A stretch of DNA of 64,000 nucleotides from Streptomyces sp. AP-93. GTDB taxonomy: Bacteria; Actinomycetota; Actinomycetes; Streptomycetales; Streptomycetaceae. Positions 26,358 through 34,910 of the stretch are shown here, piece by piece (the stretch's first letter is position 1; each line of letters opens with the position of its first letter). The stretch spans positions 62,001 through 126,000 of the forward strand of contig NZ_JALGBX010000023.1 of the NCBI RefSeq assembly GCF_022808175.1, in the 5' to 3' direction. Both the position numbers and the translations under genes were made by a program. Below the pieces are notes generated by a model that saw only the letters and a program-made list of their open reading frames with translations, made no database searches and was not told where the DNA came from.

Positions 26358-29300
26358 CTACAGGTACCAGCTCTGAGTTGGGTAGTTCGGGTCCGGGGCG
26401 TGCGTCCACTGCTGGGCGGGAGCTCCGTCGATCTTGCTGGAATCGGCGATTTCCAAAGTTTTTCCGCTGTTGAGGTTGGTGAGGTTCAGATTCCCTGTAG
26501 CACCAATGGACTGGATGGTCCATTTCTGGGTTGCTATTCCCTTGCAGGTCCACTGCTGGGCGCGGGCCCCGTTGTCGGGGCTGGAATTGTTGATTTCCAG
26601 GCACTTGCCGCTGTTGGCGTTGACGATCTCATAGACGCCCTCGGTGCCGGTGGGCCGGAATTGCCATCTGGCGCTGGCCTGTCCGAGGCATGCCCATTGC
26701 TGGGCCGCCGCGCCGTCGTCCTTGCTGGAGTTGTTGATTTCCAGGCAGGAGCGGCTGTTGGCGTTGTGGATCAAGCCGCCGGAGGGCAACGTGGGCGCCT
26801 TGCCGTTGTCGGGCAAGGGCGCGGGAGAAGGCAGAGGGGCGGTCCCGAGGCTGGTGGTGGTCCAGCGCTGGGCGTCGACGTCCACGCAGTTCCACAGCTG
26901 CAGTTGGGTCTTGATGCTGAGCGTGTTGTTGGGACGTTCCAGGCAGCGCTGGGCATTGACGTTGAGGTAACTGCCGTTGGCGCGGGCCTGCCACAGCTGG
27001 TTGGGCGTGCCCTTGCAGGTCATGAGCTGGATGGGCGTCTCATTTTCGGTGCCGCTGTTGGTGGCCTCTACGCACTTGCCCAGAATGCGGAGAGTGCCGT
27101 CATCACGCAGGGCGACCTGTTGCGCGGCGGTCCGGTTGCATGTGTAGATCTGGATCTTGGTGCTGTCGGCGGTCTGCCCGTTGTCGGTGTCGATGCACGT
27201 GGTGGCGGCGCTGGAGACAGTGACGGGGCTGGTTGCGTCGGGAGCGGTGATGGAGGCCGCGTACGGGTATACGGCGAGGTTGCCGGCGCCTCCGTACAGG
27301 CCCTGACCCATCGGGTTGGCCGCGCCTTTGGCCTGGTAACGGCCGAAGACGAGGGGGCCGTTCGGTGCCGGGCTGTTGGTCTTGCTGTGTTGCCCGGAGC
27401 CGATCAGTACGCCGTTCGCATAGAGGCTCATCCTTCCGGTCGTCGCGTTGTAGACGGCGGTGAGTCGCGTCCAGACGTCGGGGTTGACCCGGGCTTGGGC
27501 GTTGATGACGTCCGTGTTGTCGTACTGCCAACCGGACGCCGGTTTTGTCGGGTTGGTGAGGGCGAAGCGCCAGGTGCTGCCGTCTGGGTCGGGGTAGAGA
27601 AGGAAGTCGCTACGCTGGGTGCTGCTGTTGTCCTGGCTGACGATCACACCGCCCGCACCCGAGGCCTTTGCCCAGGTACTGATGGTGAAACTGTTGCGGG
27701 TGTCGATCACGGATGTGCCTGTGGTGAGCGTCGACTGGGGGCCCTTGAACGAGGCGTAGTTGGTGCGGCGTCCGTCGATGACCCCTGTCGGCCAGCTGAG
27801 ATTGGCAGCGGTGGCCGGGTAGGAGCCCGAGCTGCTGACCACGGTGCCGTCGGCACTCTGGCCGGTCAGTTCCCAAGCGGCCGACGGCCTGTTCAGATTG
27901 CCCTGGGGCGTTACGGCTGTGGCGAGACTGGTGACGTCGGGGTGGGGAGCCTCCGTGGTGGGGGCGACGCCGATACCCTTCCAGGAGACGAGCTGCCGAT
28001 TGGTGTCCACGGCCCACAGATCCGGAATGCGGTCGCCGGTGAGGTCGCCGTCAGAGCCGACGCGTGGGAAACGCGCGGGATCGATGGTGGCCAGGGCAAC
28101 GCCTTGGGCGGGGTTCGTGAACCCGGTCAGGTCGGGAGCCGAAGGCGTCCCCTTGACAGGAAGGACGCGGACGGTGCCGCTGGACTTGGAGCGGACCCAC
28201 AAAGTCGGCAGGTCGGTGCCCTCGGCGCGGCCCGGGGTGATCAGCTCATAGCCGTCCCACTTCTGGTCGTTCGCGGAAAGCAGGAAAGCCTTGGATGCGA
28301 GCTGGTTGGTGGTGCCAGCCAGGGCGAGCCACAGCCGCCCGTTTTCCACGAACAGTACGGTGGAGCGGTGGAGGACGTACCCTCCGGTGGCGGCCGGAAC
28401 GGCGGAGTCGCCGTCGAGAGCGCCGAAAGCTGCGATCTGGGTGACTTTCGACCAGTCGGTTCCATAGCCGTGCTCGGTGCAAGGCAGGCTGGTGGAGCCG
28501 TCCGATGCGACACAGGTGGTGGGCTTCGCCACGACACTCCGGGCCTGGCCGTCAAAACGTCCGCTCTTGGGATCGTTGGGGTAGACATAGAGCTTTTCGC
28601 CACCCGGCTGGTGGGCCAGCAGGTCATCGACGAGGTTCACGAACCCGAGACTGCCGCGATGCGTGATCTGGGTGTTCGCCCAGCCGTTCCCGGTCGGAGA
28701 CGCCTTGAAGCCGGCCCGGGGGTCGGTGTCGTCGGCCGTCTTGAAAGGCGCGTTGGGAGCGGTGTTGGGATCGGTGCCGCCGCCGATCCGGCGCAGATCG
28801 CCCGCGGAGTCGGACAGCAGGACATCCGGGAAGTTGTCACCACTGACGTCGCCGAAGACCGGCTTGGTGGGGTTCTTCGGATTGGACGGTGCGTAATAGC
28901 CGTACACGGCGGGCTGGGACATGTTGCCCGCGTCGTCCTGCGTCTGCAGGTAGAGGAAGTTCGTGCCCCACTGGGCGGGTGTGACACTGATGGCGGCCGT
29001 TCCGCCAGTCAGCTTGACGACGCCCGCAGTGGTGTCGGTGCACTTCCAGCCAGTCGCCGCGGCCTTGATCGGGTCGGTGGTCCACCGGGCGCAGGCCAGT
29101 CCCGAGGAACGGCCACCGCCGACGGGGCCGGGATCGGTGCCGGCCAGGGTGAAGGTGCCCGCCTCTCCGGCATACTTGAGCGGCTTGGCGTTGAGCGTGC
29201 CTGAGGCGGGAAAGTCGATGGATGTCACGGCGGCGGTGGGTGGCGTGCGATCGACCTGGACGAAGCAGGGCGTGGTGACGTCACTGGTGAGCGTGTCATC

Positions 29301-31208
29301 CGTGGTCTTCGCCTGCCAGCCATAGCGATGGCCGTCGGTCAGGGCGCCGACGTTCACGGTGACGTCGCCGCTGGCCGTCCAACCAGTCACGAAGTTCGAC
29401 GTGCTGTTGCCGTTGTCGTTGTCCCAGAGCTTGAACGTGGTGCTGAGGGTTCGCTGGGTGGGCGAGTTGGCGTTCACTGTGAGAGCTGTATCGGCGTTGG
29501 CGCCGAACCAGCCGGCACTGTCCCACGGACTGCAGGGGACGAAGCTGCCGGTGCTCGCGAATCCGGGCGTCGGACTCGTGCGCGGATTGGTCACGGTGGG
29601 CTCGATGTCGTACGTGATGACAAGGTGCGGAGCCTCGCCGCTCTTGGAACTGAAGCGCTGGCGATAGAACTTGTTGTACTCATCGTCGGGGGCGAACCCA
29701 AACGTGAAGTTGGGCCAGCCATTGGCGACAGCTGTCTTGATGGTGTCGCGGACGCCGTAGTCGATCTCGCCGGTGCCCGACACCCACAGCGTCCCGATGT
29801 TCCGGCAGCCCGCCATGACGGAACCAGTGCCGCACGGCTGGCGGTTCCAGCTGGTCGGGTTGCTGATGGTGCCGGTGTCGTAAAGACTCATCGGGGTCTG
29901 TGTGGACGGGCTGGAGGAGGCGACGATGGTCGCCTTCAGCCTCGCTTCCAACACCACCGCGGCCCGATCGTGCAGGAAACTCTCGATGCCCACCTGGAAG
30001 TAGGCGCGGGTACGCCCCGTGGGCGAGCAGGCGGGTTCGGAGTTGATGTAGCCGCAGTAGCCAGTGGCCGGCTTGTCCTGGCCGTACTGCGTGCCGTTGT
30101 ACTCGTTAGTGGTCGGGTACCCCTCCTGGACCTGAGCCCAGGCCTGCACCCCATTGCTGTCCGTCGTCGGATTCCAGCCCGGATCGATGAACCACGGACC
30201 GTTGCCCTGGCCGAGGAGGCTGGTGTCGGGGACGAGATCGATGCCCTGACCGGTGGCGGTGGTAGTGACTTTGGCGACGGTGGCGCCCGCGCCGGGCCCG
30301 TCAGAGGTGGATGCGACGGTTTGGTCGTCTGCGGACATAGCGGGGGCGGACAGACCGGCCGGGCCCTTCTGGGGGGCAGCCTGCGGGGCGGAATCCCACA
30401 TCACCGGTGTGGGGGCGCTGAACCGGGCTTTCCCGTCGGTGTCGACTGCTCTGAGGTTACCCGCCTCGTCCGCACTCACCGTCAACCCGTCGGCCACCAC
30501 GTCGAGGTGCAACTTCCTGACCGTGGGGTTCGCTGCGGCCTGCGCGGTACGGACCACCAGGACCTGACGCCAGCCGCCGAGCGTGGTGGCGGTCAGTTCC
30601 AGGTCGACATCGGGCAGAACGTCCTTGTACAGGGCGCTGTCACCGTTGAGTACGGGCTTCGGCAGAGCAAACGGTGCTTTGAGGGCCAGCTTCTTGCCGT
30701 CAGCCGTGGTCATGGTGGCCATCGGTCCGTCACCGCCACCCGAGAACGACAGTTTTGACGGGACGGCAGCCGGCGTGATCGTGCCGTCGGAGGTGGTGGC
30801 GAGCGTGGGGTCGACGTCCTGCCATGCGCCATCGGCCTTGCGTACTCGCTGCGGAGCAATCGAGGCATCAGTGCTGAGAGTGCCGTCGGGGTTGGCGACG
30901 GTCGCAGAAGTCGCCGTGGTCAGAAAGCCGACGACGACGGGCTTGCCCGTGCTCTTGGCCTGGGTCCGTGCTGCATCGAGGGCGGTTTCGTCGGCGGTCC
31001 GAGTCTTGGGGGGTGCGGCGGGCCAGTCGGTATCGGCGGGGCCAAAGGTGCGGTCGCCGGTGGCTGCGGCAGTTGGCACTGCCAGAAGACCAAGGCCCAG
31101 GGACAGCATGGCTACACCAGCAACCGGACGCAACCGCGCCCGGAACAGGTGATCGCGTCGCGAGGCCCCCTGTCTGGGTAGCCACGAAGGGGGAAATAGT
31201 GGCCTCAA
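26358..31208 (-). CDS. Giant secreted lectin-like protein (DNRLRE, FG-GAP, LamG and ricin-type domains)
   Basis: This 1,616-residue exported protein has a signal peptide (LSLGLGLLAVPTAAATG). Domains in order: an N-terminal beta-rich module ending PTPVMWDS (to about 280), a DNRLRE-like region with SLYDTGTISNPTSWNRQPCG (about 380-520), Ig/Fn3-like segments, FG-GAP-type calcium repeats (FGDVSGDNFPDVLL, GDLTGDRIPDLWAVD), a LamG jelly-roll (SFTISTWAKASGAGGVIVS) and two C-terminal ricin-type trefoils with QQW/QXW repeats (SCLEINNSS, AQQWTCKGIATQKW). It should bind glycans on its own or another cell's wall. Such proteins often precede Rhs genes in streptomycetes and may act in surface display or delivery. 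Start TTG 31208 has GAGG upstream; an internal start before the signal peptide is possible. Confidence 0.82.
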   Translation of the reverse strand: MRPLFPPSWLPRQGASRRDHLFRARLRPVAGVAMLSLGLGLLAVPTAAATGDRTFGPADTDWPAAPPKTRTADETALDAARTQAKSTGKPVVVGFLTTATSATVANPDGTLSTDASIAPQRVRKADGAWQDVDPTLATTSDGTITPAAVPSKLSFSGGGDGPMATMTTADGKKLALKAPFALPKPVLNGDSALYKDVLPDVDLELTATTLGGWRQVLVVRTAQAAANPTVRKLHLDVVADGLTVSADEAGNLRAVDTDGKARFSAPTPVMWDSAPQAAPQKGPAGLSAPAMSADDQTVASTSDGPGAGATVAKVTTTATGQGIDLVPDTSLLGQGNGPWFIDPGWNPTTDSNGVQAWAQVQEGYPTTNEYNGTQYGQDKPATGYCGYINSEPACSPTGRTRAYFQVGIESFLHDRAAVVLEARLKATIVASSSPSTQTPMSLYDTGTISNPTSWNRQPCGTGSVMAGCRNIGTLWVSGTGEIDYGVRDTIKTAVANGWPNFTFGFAPDDEYNKFYRQRFSSKSGEAPHLVITYDIEPTVTNPRTSPTPGFASTGSFVPCSPWDSAGWFGANADTALTVNANSPTQRTLSTTFKLWDNDNGNSTSNFVTGWTASGDVTVNVGALTDGHRYGWQAKTTDDTLTSDVTTPCFVQVDRTPPTAAVTSIDFPASGTLNAKPLKYAGEAGTFTLAGTDPGPVGGGRSSGLACARWTTDPIKAAATGWKCTDTTAGVVKLTGGTAAISVTPAQWGTNFLYLQTQDDAGNMSQPAVYGYYAPSNPKNPTKPVFGDVSGDNFPDVLLSDSAGDLRRIGGGTDPNTAPNAPFKTADDTDPRAGFKASPTGNGWANTQITHRGSLGFVNLVDDLLAHQPGGEKLYVYPNDPKSGRFDGQARSVVAKPTTCVASDGSTSLPCTEHGYGTDWSKVTQIAAFGALDGDSAVPAATGGYVLHRSTVLFVENGRLWLALAGTTNQLASKAFLLSANDQKWDGYELITPGRAEGTDLPTLWVRSKSSGTVRVLPVKGTPSAPDLTGFTNPAQGVALATIDPARFPRVGSDGDLTGDRIPDLWAVDTNRQLVSWKGIGVAPTTEAPHPDVTSLATAVTPQGNLNRPSAAWELTGQSADGTVVSSSGSYPATAANLSWPTGVIDGRRTNYASFKGPQSTLTTGTSVIDTRNSFTISTWAKASGAGGVIVSQDNSSTQRSDFLLYPDPDGSTWRFALTNPTKPASGWQYDNTDVINAQARVNPDVWTRLTAVYNATTGRMSLYANGVLIGSGQHSKTNSPAPNGPLVFGRYQAKGAANPMGQGLYGGAGNLAVYPYAASITAPDATSPVTVSSAATTCIDTDNGQTADSTKIQIYTCNRTAAQQVALRDDGTLRILGKCVEATNSGTENETPIQLMTCKGTPNQLWQARANGSYLNVNAQRCLERPNNTLSIKTQLQLWNCVDVDAQRWTTTSLGTAPLPSPAPLPDNGKAPTLPSGGLIHNANSRSCLEINNSSKDDGAAAQQWACLGQASARWQFRPTGTEGVYEIVNANSGKCLEINNSSPDNGARAQQWTCKGIATQKWTIQSIGATGNLNLTNLNSGKTLEIADSSKIDGAPAQQWTHAPDPNYPTQSWYL

Positions 31209-31786
31209 AGTGGAGGTCCTCGCTCTGAGTTATGAACGGATGAAATTTGGGCCTACTTTTCCTTCACGAAGATATGGTTGTCAACGAATCCAGAAGACTC
31301 GATCGCCCGATTTGGACGGTCTTTTGACTGGTACGCCTCCGTGATGCTGGTCACTTATCAGCCGAAGGCTCAATGCATCTAATGAGGGTGCATCGGATGT
31401 AGCCTCATGGTATTGACCCCGGGCGACGGGGCCGGCGTCGACGAAAAATCGATGGGCGAATTGTTCCGAGTTCGACAAGGAGTCGACCGTTTGGGAGGAT
31501 TCAGTCAGGGCTCCCCCCTCTCGATGTCAATGTCAGCTTGAGCTGCACCGTAGTGCGGCGCGGATGGTCGCCGAGGTGTGGCTGGATTTCTACACCGAGT
31601 GGGCTGAAATAAAAGCAGTGGCCTAAAACCGGCATCGATATGACCCGGGACGACCCTCGAATTGGGTACCAGAGGGTCGCCTTTTTCGTAACTCGGACAT
31701 TTTGTTCTTGCTGTACTCCGGAGAGGATCCGGCCGATTTTTCCCACCGTGCCGGCCGCAGCGTCCCGGCGCCCTTCCACTACTCCG
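31209..31786. other. AT-richer intergenic region with no clear gene
   Basis: This stretch is visibly less GC-rich than the chromosome. It must hold the promoter of the lectin gene. A plus-strand frame open from before 31630 to a TGA at 31861-31863 encodes a tail FHYSVMFLAGMQERANRLPG that looks protein-like, but no start or family could be assigned; it may be the end of a truncated gene. Confidence 0.35.
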
Positions 31787-32275
31787 TCATGTTCTTGGCC
31801 GGTATGCAGGAGCGCGCCAACCGGCTCCCCGGCGAATCGGTGGAGGAGGAGGGGATTCGGTGAAGCCGCTGCAGATCATCTCCGCGCCGAGATGCTCGCG
31901 CAGCCAGGCGCCGCAGGGCTCGGATGTGTAGTCGGGCAGAACATCCACTACTTGGCTGGTTTCCACGCCGACGAGGATGGTTCCGTAGGTGCGTCCCCCC
32001 GGAAGGCGAGCTCGTCGACACCAAGCACCCTCGGGGCTCACCCCTGCACCGGCGGATGAACCAGCATTTCCCGCAGTCGCGTGCGTCCGTCGGCGAGGTG
32101 CACGCGGCGGCACAGCCGGACTCTCAGCCTGACCAGCAACTTCCTCCCAGGCAACGGCCGCTCGGCAAGACTCCGCTCGCAGCGGTATCGGCCTCACGCC
32201 GTCCGCCGCCCCGGCGTCTCCCCAGAGCGTCCCGCGGGGAGCGCCTGGGGAGATTCGATGCCGTACGGGGAGCAT
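31787..32275 (-). pseudogene. ISL3-family transposase remnant
   Basis: On the minus strand two frames together give the start of an ISL3 DDE domain. One reads PRVLGVDELAF; after a frameshift the other reads GRTYGTILVGVETSQVVDVL then PDYTSEPCGAWLREHLGAEM. A basic segment further upstream (GRKLLVRLRVRLCRR) resembles the region around the ISL3 zinc finger. The rest of the catalytic domain and both ends of the insertion sequence are absent. It lies next to the right boundary of the element. Confidence 0.7.
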
Positions 32276-32393
32276 CTGGGGAGTTCTAGCCGCGTAAGAC
32301 AGAAAGCCCGTGAAAGATCCCGAAAGAAGTAACGCTGCAGGTCAGCGTCATCTGATGGGTCGAAAGCCCAGCTCAGAGCCTCGGACTCGAGGC

Positions 32394-32498
32394 CTACATG
32401 ACGTATATACCGAGGTCGTCGGCCTCGGTGATACCGGGAAGCGAGCCACCCTCGCGCAGAGGCGTGACATAGCGGGTCGCGGTGACTTCTGTCAACAT
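32394..32498 (-). pseudogene. Truncated copy of the first 34 codons of the HipA-like gene
   Basis: Starting at ATG 32498, this frame is identical to the first 34 codons of the HipA-like kinase at 16961 and then meets a TAG exactly at the point where the 125-bp repeat identity ends (32397). It cannot make a kinase. It is best read as the original chromosomal 5' end of that gene, severed when the element integrated. Confidence 0.75.
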
Positions 32499-33169
32499 CT
32501 TCCCAGGCTACATGGGCCGCAGGCCTGCATGTCCAAGGCGCTGCCCCGAAATGGCTCGCCCGTCACGAATCCCTACCAGCTAAAACTGGGGAATTCTCAG
32601 CCACATGTACCGAGATCATCTGTACCGAGGGCACCGAGAGGGCGGATCACCCCCAGGAAAGGGTGTAATGCCAGAGGGCGCAGCTCCTTCCCCGGCCCCA
32701 TTCCCAGGCAAATGAGGCTGCCCTTTCCATCCCAAGGGCTTGAGTCCGATCGAGTCCGGTCGTAGCGCGGCCCGCAATCAACCCCGTGGAGAATCTGGGG
32801 AGTTTGAATCCCCGTGGCGCCATCTCAGGACCTGATCCCCAGCCCACACCAGTCCGCGGGCCAGGGACTTTCCACAGTCCCCGCGAGTGCGTGGTGCACA
32901 GGTCGCAGCGGTGCAAGGGGTCAGGCCAGATCGTAACGAAGGCACCGTAGCCCGAATTGCGGACCTCGCCGTGATGATGGGGGGCGGTCTCCCCACGGGC
33001 CAGGTCCTTTTCGACGAGCACGTCGATCGCGATGCCGCTATCGGCGCGCATCATGATCGGCCCGCCATTGCCCGACGCCTGCTGCATCGCACAGGATCTG
33101 CCCCTCGTCGCTTTGGAAGATCCCTGGGCAGGCCATGAACAGCTTCACCACTCAAAGAACCCTCAAAAG
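32397..33169. repeat. Right direct repeat (attR-like) of the 15.5-kb element
   Basis: This is the partner of 16860-17623: perfect over 32397-32521, diverged but alignable to about 33169. Both copies share phrases such as GAGAATCTGGGGAGTTTGAA and the small minus-strand frame starting MQQA (33087 here). Both also contain a stretch ending GTGGCGCCA that looks like a tRNA 3' half. The homology stops abruptly on the left at 32397 and fades on the right near the CTCAAAAG at 33162-33169. Confidence 0.75.
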
Positions 33170-33670
33170 TCAGGCTGATAATTTCCGCTACTGGCCCGAG
33201 CAACGCTGTTGAACGAAAGAACGGTGAGGGCGATCGTCAGGCCCGGCAGCGTCGACAGCCGCCTACTCGACCTTCGGCCTGAACTACGTGGTCACCAACC
33301 GCGAGGAGCCGGCGACGGGCAATGCGGCCGACCGGGTGCGCGAGCACCTGAACGGGCGAGTCGCGTTGGGGACGTTTCCCTTCGACTGGTCCCTGTACGG
33401 CTTCCGCCCGGATCCGGGCGGAAGCCGAGCGTGCTGCCCTGGTCTTCCTCGTCGCTCAGCTCACCGCGCGGTGGGGCAGCCGTTACGCGACCGCGGCAAG
33501 ACCATGTCCCAGCAAGCCTCATTTCAGCAGATCAACGGCCCCTTGGGGGTGTCGTCGCCCCAACCCGATGTTCAGGCCGCTCCTGATCTCTTCCTGGATT
33601 CGGACGCAAGTCCATCCTGACGGCGCGAGCCGTCTACTCTCGGGCGAGAAACCGAGGAAGTGGGGTTGTC
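33170..33670. other. Intergenic debris with a palindromic terminator
   Basis: No intact gene is seen. A plus-strand frame around 33255-33400 (NYVVTNREEPATGNAADRV) looks protein-like but has no identifiable family. It ends at a perfect 28-bp palindrome, GGCTTCCGCCCGGATCCGGG... (33399-33426). Just after it, ERAALVFLVAQLTARWGSRY (from 33427) resembles the tail of HATPase-type anti-sigma/regulator proteins and then shifts frame. Confidence 0.45.
33399..33426 (+). terminator. Perfect 28-bp palindrome
   Basis: The arms GGCTTCCGCCCGGA and TCCGGGCGGAAGCC meet at the centre of this palindrome, which separates two small gene fragments. Confidence 0.6.
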
Positions 33671-34237
33671 ATGGTGCGTGGACGGATAGCGGGCCGGCCG
33701 GTGGTGCTCGCCATCGCAGCGGTAACGGTGGTCCTGGTCGGGGCCGGAATGTACTGGTTCCAACCATGGAAACTGTGGCAGGACGAAACGGTGCAGGACG
33801 CGCTGCCCTCAGCCGCACCGGCCCCGACAGCGACGACGTCCGGACAGCCGAAGACGACGCCCTCGCCGTCGGCCCCGGCCGGACCGCAGACGATCGCTGC
33901 GGGCGAGCTGATCAGTCATGAGCACAAGACGACCGGCAGTGTGAAGATCGTCCGCCTGGCCGACGGTTCCCACACGGTGCGGCTGGAGAACCTCGACACG
34001 AGCAACGGGCCGGACCTGCGGGTGTGGCTCACCGACGCGCCGGTCAAGGAAGGGGAGGCGGGCTGGCACGTCTTCGATGACGGCAAGTACGTCAGCCTGG
34101 GCAAGCTCAAGGGCAACAAGGGCGACCAGAACTACACCCTTCCCGCCGATGTCGACCTCTCCCAGTACACGAGCGTCAGCATCTGGTGCGACCGCTTCGA
34201 CGTCTCCTTCGGTGCCGCGGCGCTCGCGAAGGCCTGA
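33671..34237 (+). CDS. Membrane-anchored DM13 domain protein
   Basis: This 188-residue protein has an uncleaved-looking N-terminal membrane anchor (VVLAIAAVTVVLVGAGMYWF), a Pro/Thr/Ser-rich linker (about 40-75) and an extracellular DM13 domain. DM13 features seen are HEHKTTGSVKIVRLADGSHT, the LENLDTSNGPDLRVWL strand and the closing SVSIWCDRFDVSFGAAAL with the conserved Cys and Phe. DM13 domains are proposed redox or electron-transfer modules related to DOMON. Start ATG 33671 follows GAGGAAGTGG. A strong terminator follows. No partner oxidoreductase is adjacent on this strand. Confidence 0.85.
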   Translation: MVRGRIAGRPVVLAIAAVTVVLVGAGMYWFQPWKLWQDETVQDALPSAAPAPTATTSGQPKTTPSPSAPAGPQTIAAGELISHEHKTTGSVKIVRLADGSHTVRLENLDTSNGPDLRVWLTDAPVKEGEAGWHVFDDGKYVSLGKLKGNKGDQNYTLPADVDLSQYTSVSIWCDRFDVSFGAAALAKA

Positions 34238-34252
34238 CGAAGACGGACCGAG

Positions 34253-34289
34253 AAGCGGCCCCGCCGGCTCTGTGCCGGCGGGGCCGCTT
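34253..34289. terminator. Bidirectional terminator
   Basis: AAGCGGCCCCGCCGGC and its exact complement form a 16-bp stem around TCTGT. It lies between the DM13 gene (+) and the convergent small secreted protein gene (-), so it probably serves both. Confidence 0.85.
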
Positions 34290-34336
34290 GCCGCTATGCG
34301 GCACCTGTCACCAGGTGTTGTTCATCCGGGAGCCGC

Positions 34337-34882
34337 TCAGGCCCGCTTCACGGTGAAGGCGCACCAGGCAGTCCATTCGGATGCGGTGCCGCCGTCCTTG
34401 ACGCGTATCCGCCAGCGGTAGTCGCCGTTTCCGAGCTTGTCTTCCGGGAGCTGGAAGGCGGCGGCGTCGCTGGTGTCGCTGGTCAGCTGCTTGCGTACGA
34501 CCTGCTTGCCGTCCGCGGCCTCGACCTCGAAGACGACCTTCCGGCGGGGACCTGCGGCGTTGCCGGTCTCCTCGGTACCGGGAGGAGCTATCGACTCCAG
34601 CGTCGCGGCGAGAGTCGGCGAGCCACTGGTTACCACCGGCTTGCCCGCGGGGCCGGCGCAGACTTGGAATCCCGCGTACGGGCCGTCGGAGATGCGCGGC
34701 ATCTCGGGCGTAGGCAACAGGAGATCGTCCGGGCGGCCGTTGGCAGAGACCGCCGTGTTCTCCCCGGCAGACCTGGCGACGGCGTTGGACAGAGGGGCTG
34801 CAACTGCCCCGATGGCCACGGCCGCGACCACCGCGAGGGCAGCACGTCCCGGTCGCGTCCTGGCCTTGTTCCACACACGCAT
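34337..34882 (-). CDS. Small secreted protein, partner of the haloperoxidase fusion
   Basis: This 181-residue protein has a signal peptide (ALAVVAAVAIGAVAAPLSNA). The mature C-terminal half reads as a single beta-sandwich: KVVFEVEAADGKQVVRKQL, NGDYRWRIRVKDG and EWTAWCAFTVKRA. That pattern (W-x-R-V-x-D-G ... S-x-W-x-x-W-C-x-F-T-V) is like the Fn3-like modules found in giant secreted streptomycete proteins, for instance around WDSAGWFGANADTALTVNAN in the 26358-31208 protein. ATG 34882 follows AGGAAGAGAG. It starts 28 bases after the stop of the haloperoxidase gene, so it is co-transcribed and probably works outside the cell with it. Function unknown. Confidence 0.7.
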   Translation of the reverse strand: MRVWNKARTRPGRAALAVVAAVAIGAVAAPLSNAVARSAGENTAVSANGRPDDLLLPTPEMPRISDGPYAGFQVCAGPAGKPVVTSGSPTLAATLESIAPPGTEETGNAAGPRRKVVFEVEAADGKQVVRKQLTSDTSDAAAFQLPEDKLGNGDYRWRIRVKDGGTASEWTAWCAFTVKRA

Positions 34883-34910
34883 GGCTGTGTCTCTCTTCCT
34901 TACGGCGCGA

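Noticed and set aside
31281..31779. Two short minus-strand frames (65 and 92 codons) in the AT-richer gap
   Set aside because: No ribosome sites, no family resemblance and unusual composition; better left as intergenic sequence.
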